Assembly (NCBI RefSeq): GCF_000003815.2
Contig: NC_049987.1
Span: forward strand, 1,448,065 to 1,512,064
Direction: 5' to 3'
Length of the DNA stretch: 64,000 bases
Origin: Branchiostoma floridae
Lineage: Eukaryota; Chordata; Leptocardii; Amphioxiformes; Branchiostomatidae
In this document: positions 57,411-64,000 of the stretch, in pieces
How the letters are laid out: every line of letters begins with the position of its first letter
How positions within the stretch are numbered: position 1 is the stretch's first letter
Notes under the pieces: model-generated
Told to the model about the DNA's origin: nothing
What the model saw: the letters and a program-made list of their open reading frames with translations, nothing else
Database searches by the model: none
Made by a program: the position numbers and the translations under genes

Positions 57411-59054
57411 GCCAGACGACCCAACATGTAAACGTTATTGTGTTGTATCGTAAGTTAAACATTCTCTACAGTAGTGTTTTTCAAAGAGGAAGAATGTATC
57501 GATGTCGATGCGACTCGAACTAGAACAATTCTAGATTCATTTATCGTGTTCTTAGATAACAGCCTACGTCGCCTAGACGTTAGACGTACAGTAGAACAGT
57601 ACTTTTAAAAGCCACGTTGAATGAGAGTAAGTAAAACTATAGGTTAATTCTCTAGTAAGGTAATATAAATTATTATGTCGTTGGGCGTGCCTAATAATAA
57701 CACTGCGTAGTTTTGTGGTACAATCTATAACCCTTTTCAAACCCTCACAAACCTAACCAAAGTTCTACCGAGGGAAAAACGGCGTGCGATGGAATCGCAA
57801 TTTCGATGGAATTATTTCCGTTAACATAAATTCCGTTATCATAAACGTAAATTCTATAACAATGCGACATTTACTGGGTAACGTTTTTCACAATATACTA
57901 AACTGTAGCAGTACAGTAACGTCATTAAAATTGTGATTAGCAGACCAGCGGCTGATGGCATGTCTTTCACAATTATTTTTTCCTCGGAAAGATCGGTGTT
58001 ATTTATAATTAAGACTCCAAGCGGTGTGTCAAAGGTGATGCCACCTGAGACGTAAACAACGCACGTCTAAGCAATCTTATGCAAATCGAGACAGTTTATA
58101 AGTAAAGAGACTTCACCTTTGATATATTTCCCACAATTCCTGTCTTTGTACATGCGTACTCGGTACTGTGTACGTGCTTTTTGTCAATACTCGTATGCTC
58201 GAAGGGTGAATTCGGTGAGGTGACATTGATAAAACAGTTTCCCAAATATAAGACTTACTTTTGAAAGATTGTTTACGCATGAAATACTATAGGCAGGGTT
58301 ATGCTACACTTTGTTAAATTTTACTAAATGACGCTAGAGGAGAAAATTTTAAGGACTGTGGTATCAATTGCATATGCGCAGCGAAGCGCATTATGGGAAA
58401 TATGTCCAAGGTCCATAGCCGTCAGAAAAATACGTCTGGACATTCTGGTCTCAGAACAATTTTTTTTTGCTCATGGGATTTCCGTGGTAAAGGACCGTAA
58501 ATGAGAAGATTTGACGCGTACGATAATTTTTAAGATGTTAAAGTTCAGAGTACAGTCTACAAAATACATAAAAACGAGCGTAGATTGCAGTCGACGCACA
58601 GGTTTCAGTTTCAAGGCGCGAATTCCCGCCGATTAAATTCGAAGAAAAGCCGCACATTATACAGTCTCAAAACTAATATATCCTTCTACCATTCAGCACA
58701 GTTTCCACCTCATTTTTGTGTACAATAGAAATAAACTATGGCCTTTCCAAGTACTGTGACGCACTACAGAGTTTATACCCGAACTGCTGCTGGGGTCTTG
58801 GGTCGACGCGACAAAACACCGTTTACTGATACCTTACTATCGTGAAAAGCTACCGGACGTAGGCTGGACCCTATCTGTGACATAAAACTCACGGTGCACA
58901 TGCTCAGTTAGAAGCATGAACTTTATCGGAAGCAACCTACTACCACCTGCTTCTCGCCTGTAGCCATTTTATATTGTACTCTGTTCTTGACAAGTGTATA
59001 CACTGTATATAACTTTATCTGTCATAATTCCACAGTTGCAGCCCCTAAACAAAG
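57411..59054. other. Upstream region of the PEBP gene; no other gene seen
   Basis: Mostly AT-rich. It includes a ZNF143-like word at 58388-58410. A CCACAG acceptor just before the PEBP start codon (59030-59036) suggests an intron in the 5'UTR. Confidence 0.4.
58388..58410 (-). promoter_or_regulatory. ZNF143/STAF-like motif
   Basis: GCGCATTATGGGAAATATGT on the plus strand is the reverse of the ACATNTTCCCA(T/G)AATGC type that ZNF143 binds near metazoan start sites. It lies 0.65 kb before the PEBP start codon and may equally be part of a repeat. Confidence 0.25.
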
Positions 59055-61175
59055 ATGTTGTCATCTTTGATCACCATCACAACACTGCTTGCACTGTCGA
59101 ATGGTACGTAACGTCATAATAAATAGAATTATATTCTACATGCTATAAGTATAGGAATTATTAGATATCATTTATAAAAAGATACGAAAAAATGTTTACA
59201 CACAATGTCGTATTTTAAATGTGAATCTGAAAAAAATCAGCCTATAATTTATAGATTTCAAGTCTATACGCGCAGTTTTTTATCGTGAAGGGACAAGAAA
59301 ATGGGTTATGTACAAACGGTAAGTAGCTATCCACTAGAAATGAACTTTGAGAACTTAAAAGTATTGGTGAGTTTTGAAGCCGTAGGTTATGTATTTTTTT
59401 GTACAGAAGACACTGACAGCTGGATTTGGTGATTCTCCCCCATTGTAATGATTAAGATTGTGTTTACCATTTAGCTCAGTCATGGGTACCCTCTGGCGAT
59501 CTTCCCGTGGACTTCACCCTGACGTTCTCAGCCCCGGAAATGGTGTATGACGTATGTAATCGTAATTTCACTCAAAGGTAAGGTGTGTTACTATCCTCTC
59601 CTTTTACCTTAGTTTCTAACTGTTACTTTTCATCACATGTTACATGAGTTTTATCTGTATCTGGAGCTAGTTATGTATTAATGTGATGTAACCAAAGCAG
59701 ATACTGCCACGCCGTGTACGAGTATGTGTCTTCATATTGCATATCACATCTGCTAGGTTATATTATATTACACAACAAGACTCTTTATTCAAAACCAAGA
59801 CATAAAATACAAGCCAAATTTTTGCAGTGTGGAATAGAAGCTAGTATATTGCACCCAGGAGGGTCTATCGAGGTCATAGACTGTAAACGAAACATCTTCA
59901 GTTACTAATATTTCTTTGTGTTGAATAGAGAACCTTCTTAGGCCCTCTTTCAAATAGCACGGCGCTCGAACTGCGCTCTCACTACGACCTAAAAAGGATA
60001 TTGTGTAACCTTCGCTTTCACACTGGGTATATCATATAAAAAGTGTGACTGAGAAGACAACAAAACACAGAAAGAGTAAAAAGATTTGTTTCTTTTCTAT
60101 ACAATTCGTTAAGGGATATGTCTAATTTTAGGTCGCAGAGAGAGCGCAGTGAGATCGCCGTCCGAGTGGAAAGGGGGTATAAAACTATAATGAACCGATA
60201 TCAAAATGTTTTTTTTTTTGTTATCACTAGTGCTAGGACTTTCACTGTCGCCACCACGGGAGTCGCGGTAACTCCTGGTGAGACTGCGAACGATCCGACT
60301 GCCATGACTATTACAGGTGCATCTTCAGGTAGGTTCAAATACTTCAAGTATGGATGGTACAACAAGTATGGATGGTACAAGAACATTTATGTTATAATGA
60401 CCATGCAACACTTTTTTTCTTCTTCACAAGGCCTGTCTAAGGGGCAAACATTACCACTGGCGCTATTAGGCGTTTTCTCTCGACGTCATTAATGTCCAGG
60501 CTGCCATGTCGTCTACCCTGCCAACAGTGCACTGAATGAAGTAAACTATTGTATAACTCAAAATATATTATTACATATTTACAACAAAAAGTACAGAATA
60601 CGAAGGAACTTTAAAAAGAAATGTCGATAGGGCACAAAAGTGCTGTGTAAATTTGATTCCGATTTAAATGCAAATGCAGCCTCTGCTTCATTGCTATGAT
60701 AAAGTCCGTGGATGCTCTATAACTAATTGTATTGTTATTTATAATCTCATTCGATTCGTTTCGAAGTCGAAACCTACCCCTATATGTTGTCAAGTTCTAT
60801 CTTAGTTTTTCCTCCTTTATGCATAACGTGGGTTAGTTGATGTTGCCAGACCTAAAGTATACATTCTTTTGCACCCCCATGCACATTTCGCCTGACAATT
60901 TCCCGGTTGATCTCTCTTGCATAGCATCCATCTCCCCTTTTCTTTTTAAATGGATAACAGTTATACATTCTTCAACAATGTGACGTTAACCATACAAGAC
61001 TCCTTTCCAGTTCCCGGAGTTTTCCGGAGTCAAGCACATAGCACTTATTGCTTCATCCACTTCTTCCCCTCCAGGTGACATGTTTACCATCTTAATGGTA
61101 GACCCAGACACCCCTTCTGCGAACGTAGGCACGACAGAAAAGCCACTGCTCCACATGATCATCACAAACATAACG
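59055..61175 (+). CDS. Secreted PEBP-domain protein, 5' half only (4 exons, 115-117 residues)
   Basis: Exons are 59055-59103, 59475-59577, 60237-60328 (or from 60231; both acceptors keep the frame) and 61075-61175, with consistent phases. Residues 1-17 are a signal peptide (MLSSLITITTLLALSNA). Then come DFTLTFSAPEMVYDVCNRNF, TFTVATTGVAVTPGET and GDMFTILMVDPDTPSA (DPDxP at about 91-95), ending LLHMIITNIT. The YTLxMxDPDAP...HWxxxNI order is the phosphatidylethanolamine-binding protein signature, whose pocket binds anionic ligands. The second signature (GxHRYxFLLY) and the C-terminus are missing: exon 4 ends at a donor 24 bases before a gap, and no matching exon is seen to the window end. Missing exons may be in the gap or beyond. 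Confidence 0.72.
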
Positions 61176-61199
61176 GTAAACGTACCTCGCTATGTGTTC

Positions 61200-61299
61200 N
61201 NNNNNNNNNNNNNNNNNNNNNNNNNNNNNNNNNNNNNNNNNNNNNNNNNNNNNNNNNNNNNNNNNNNNNNNNNNNNNNNNNNNNNNNNNNNNNNNNNNN
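61200..61299. other. Assembly gap (100 N)
   Basis: Exactly 100 N, directly after PEBP exon 4 and its donor. Confidence 0.98.
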
Positions 61300-61959
61300 A
61301 CCAACAGTTAAAGCTGCCTAACCTACTTTCGAACCCTCCTTCTCTCAACGAACATCCGAACCCGCCTTCTCTAAATAAATTTTTAAGCATGTTTGGGATC
61401 TATAATGTAGCATTCTTGCATCATCTTATGTTAAGATAAAGCTTTTCCATGATCCCGCAAAGTATGACCAAAGTTCTGGAACACAATTAAATCCATTCTA
61501 GACGAGATAACACCACATACAGAGATGCAGCAATCAGTTCTCTCCTGGCAAGTATAGGGTAGTCAATAAAAAAAAAAGAATCACAGGCAGTCTAGCTGTT
61601 CCAACATCACAAAAAGACCATGTGGCCTTGATGATGATGAAGTAGTAAAGAAACGCAGACAGATATAATACTTGACTTCCTTTAAAGAGGATATGGGATC
61701 TATTAGCAGATAGAGGGAGGATATGTTGTTTTCCATGAATCGCCATCAGATGATTTACCCTATCATCCACATAGGTCTTGTTTTACACCACTTCCGGTCT
61801 TCGCCCATCAAGAAAGAAAACGTGCATGCCTATGGGAGAAGACAAGAACTGGAATTTTTTTTTAAATTCTTTTTTTTTTTTCATCATGTGACATTCCACT
61901 ATATATGTACCGATCATTGAGATTATCGATCGGCTGTTGAATTGTAAAGGTATATTTGA
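61300..61959. other. No gene supported
   Basis: AT-rich sequence with a small TCTCAACGAACATCCGAACC / CCTTCTCTAAA repeat near 61340. No PEBP-like exon could be found. Confidence 0.35.
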
Positions 61960-62421
61960 TATGATTTCTGATAGAGCAGCATTGTCAGGGGGTGGGCATT
62001 TATCTGATGGAAGTTCAATCCAGACTCATCCATCATTTTTGACACTAATGCATTGCATATTATACTTTATTATGACGATGTGGAAATTGATAATCCCCTT
62101 GGCTCTTATAGAGGGAAACATAAGGTGGACATGCTTAACTACTCTCTAGGGAATAATCCTCGTATGTACAGGTCAAAGCTTAAAGCAATCAGACTTGTTG
62201 CAATCGTAAATACAGATGACATTAAACAACTCAAATTTAAACCTATCCTTAAAAACCTTGTGGAGGATTTACAAACACTATCAGGGGGATACCTTTTCAA
62301 TGTGAATGGCCAGGAAGTAATGCTTAGAGGTGCTGTTGTTGCCTTCAGTGCAGACACAAATGCCTGTCTGACTGTCGTGAAATGGATAAACAAGCCGTCT
62401 GTTATGATAATGTTTAACTGA
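61960..62421 (+). pseudogene. Transposon-associated ORF fragment, frameshifted
   Basis: The first part reads HLSDGSSIQTHPSF. After a one-base shift near 62045-62060 it continues HIILYYDDVEIDNPLGS, RGKHKVDML, ... GGYLFNVNGQEVMLRGAVVA. The series DGSxxxxHPxF - (I/V)xLYYDDxEIxNPLGSxxGxHKL - LxxLVEDLxxLxxG - LRGxxxxxxAD belongs to a long ORF repeated in many invertebrate and fish genomes, thought to be transposon-encoded (from memory, no formal name offered). It ends after about 150 codons and lacks the rest of the protein. Confidence 0.55.
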
Positions 62422-62489
62422 ACTTTGCTATTTCAGTGACAAACTTCAATGTCCAAACTACAGGTGACGGCTTCCCGCAGTGGCGCATT

Positions 62490-63060
62490 AAAACGCACTT
62501 TCGTAAATACACGTGGAAGCAACCGTACATGATCCGGACTGTGGGCGGTCTTTTTCAGCAGCCTCGTTCCTGGCCGCTCACAAGAGGCGGCACACAGGAG
62601 AAGAACCACACCAGTGGACAGAGTTTGCAGGAAGTTTCGGGACACGCGGACTCACACGAGAAGAAAAAATACAAATGTGAGTAATGTAAGGGACACTTGT
62701 AAGTTGTGGACCTTGACGACGCACATCAGGTCTCATCACTGAAGACGCATTACCGGTGTGAGGATTGCAGCATGGAATTCTCTAGAAGAGACAGCCTGTA
62801 TGTACACACAAGGACTCACACATGGGGAGAATTCGAAGTGTCACGGGTGCGGAAAAGCGTTTGCACAGCAGGCTGTCTTAAGAGAACACATCAGGACTCA
62901 GACAGCGAATAAGCCTTACACGTGAGAAAATTGAACGACAGCTTTCAAGACCCGCATCTCTGATGTGCATAGGAGGTACCACACATGAGAGAACATGTGT
63001 GGGGCGTGCGGCGTGTGGTCTGTCACCAAACTGAAACTACTTAAGCAACCGGGGAACCCC
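62490..63060 (+). pseudogene. C2H2 zinc-finger sequence, decayed
   Basis: Finger fragments appear in three frames: [20 protein letters not shown] (62540-62600), YKC..CKGHL with a stop, HYRCEDCSMEFSRRDSLYVH then TRTHT (62748-62822, the only intact finger), and KCHGCGKAFAQQAVLREH then IRTQT, followed by a stop. There are several frameshifts and stops, and some Cys/His are lost. No introns are seen between the fingers, as in a typical single-exon finger array or a processed copy. Confidence 0.7.
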
Positions 63061-63795
63061 CATCTAGGGGTTTGAATAGTTTTAACCTATTATTTTAGTT
63101 ATTATATAGTTCTTGTTTATATTATTTTGGTTCATTTCAGTTCTTTTTTAGTTGCACTTGTTCCATTGTACATTGGCGACGTTCATGTTCCGTAGTATAG
63201 CTGTCGTTCAAAGACCGCCGTATTGTCGTTAAATTCCATTGTACACTTTCTGAAACTTGAAGACGAGATGAACTGCAAAGTTTTTCAACGAATAATGTTT
63301 AGCCGTAAAGAAGAGAAATATCAAGGAAATATCTTAAATGAAGTACCTTCTGTTCTTTACAAACTTCTATTTTTCATAGTGTTCTTGGACCTATCATTTT
63401 CATTTAGTCTAGGTAAGATTAGGTCAGAGTAAGAAAGAAACAGTTTCACAGGGAAAGCATTCTTAGAATAAGATACACAGGGCATGCAACCGCAAGAAAA
63501 CCCAAAGGGTAAAGAGAAGCTTCATTTGAATCATATGCAAACTGTAGACTCTAACATTACTCTTGTTCGAGACTTGTTTACTAATAAGGTATTGCGTTCA
63601 ACTCGATGTATGTTTGTCTCTATATGTGTGTTATATATATATAATGCCATTAATGACTACCACGTTAAAAAAAAAACTAATAATGTTAATTCAATACATT
63701 CTTCCTACACTATAGCGCCCGAGGAATGCAAGATGGTTGAGGATTGTACAGCAAAACGGGGGCCCGCGAAGATCTGCAAGGGCAACGCAAGGACA
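63061..63795. other. No gene supported; one weak exon candidate at 63716-63795
   Basis: TACACTATAG then a Cys-containing frame (PEECKMVEDCTAKRGPAK) and a GTATGT donor look exon-like. Two frames are open across it and nothing links it to the PEBP gene. It could equally be chance. Confidence 0.25.
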
Positions 63796-63830
63796 TCCGT
63801 ATGTATGTATGTATGTACGTATGTATGTGC
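63796..63830. repeat. (GTAT)n microsatellite
   Basis: About eight GTAT units with one GTAC interruption. Confidence 0.9.
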
Positions 63831-64000
63831 AATAAATATATAATACACCTAATGCCATTGAAATGGGACACCGCCATTACGTTGAAGGAATTATTATCAT
63901 GGCTATCAAGAAATAACAAAAAATGAGTAAGTTATAGAACTTGTAATCAATTCAAGGCTTCATCCCAATTTGGAACAACCCATAACTTTCTACGGCTTTC

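Noticed and set aside
63716-63795. Exon of the PEBP gene
   Set aside because: The reading frame needed by the exon 4 phase gives no PEBP-like residues, and two frames are open.

Overview
The window is 64 kb of metazoan nuclear DNA. It is AT-rich, with spliced genes (GT..AG introns), SINE and LINE debris, many foldback/MITE elements, and three 100-base N runs marking assembly gaps. The mix suggests an invertebrate deuterostome, most probably amphioxus (Branchiostoma). That assignment is from memory of family and repeat style and is not proven here.

Layout. 1-13.9 kb is almost all repeat debris. A CR1/L2-like LINE on the minus strand (2780-5440) is split by a 1.77-kb terminal-inverted-repeat element (3477-5251). 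A second retro-ORF fragment (2178-2738) sits between 25-bp direct repeats. Two gaps are flanked by a near-identical 291-bp duplicate. A foldback carries a hammerhead-ribozyme-like core (11.3-11.5 kb), followed by a tRNA-derived SINE (13.05-13.55 kb). From about 13.9 to 49.9 kb there is one large imperfect inverted duplication: left arm 13.9-27.0 kb, right arm 39.0-49.9 kb, spacer 27-39 kb. Each arm carries one copy of an unrecognised two-exon gene for a secreted, very acidic Ser/Gly/Asp repeat protein with a central alternating-His/Cys module (337 aa on +, 470 aa on -). The spacer holds a six-exon gene (30152-36911) for a 528-aa type II membrane protein: tyrosine- and proline-containing cytoplasmic tail, one transmembrane helix, coiled-coil stalk and extracellular NHL beta-propeller.

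50-59 kb is repeat-rich, with a possible family of tandemly duplicated terminal exons at 54.2-55.2 kb. The 5' half of a gene for a secreted PEBP-domain protein lies at 59055-61175; its 3' half is not visible and a gap follows. The window ends in a frameshifted transposon ORF (61.96-62.42 kb), a decayed C2H2 zinc-finger sequence (62.5-63.06 kb) and a GTAT microsatellite.

How the genes relate. The two paralogues face inward: their 3' ends point at the NHL gene and their 5' ends are on the outer sides. A shared 30-bp AATAAA-bearing block lies downstream of both stops, and shared sequence lies upstream of both starts, so both probably inherited the same regulation. One arm has a foldback insertion with a 9-bp target duplication; the other keeps the empty site. 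That insertion therefore post-dates the duplication. No functional link between the NHL protein and the acidic proteins can be shown from sequence alone.
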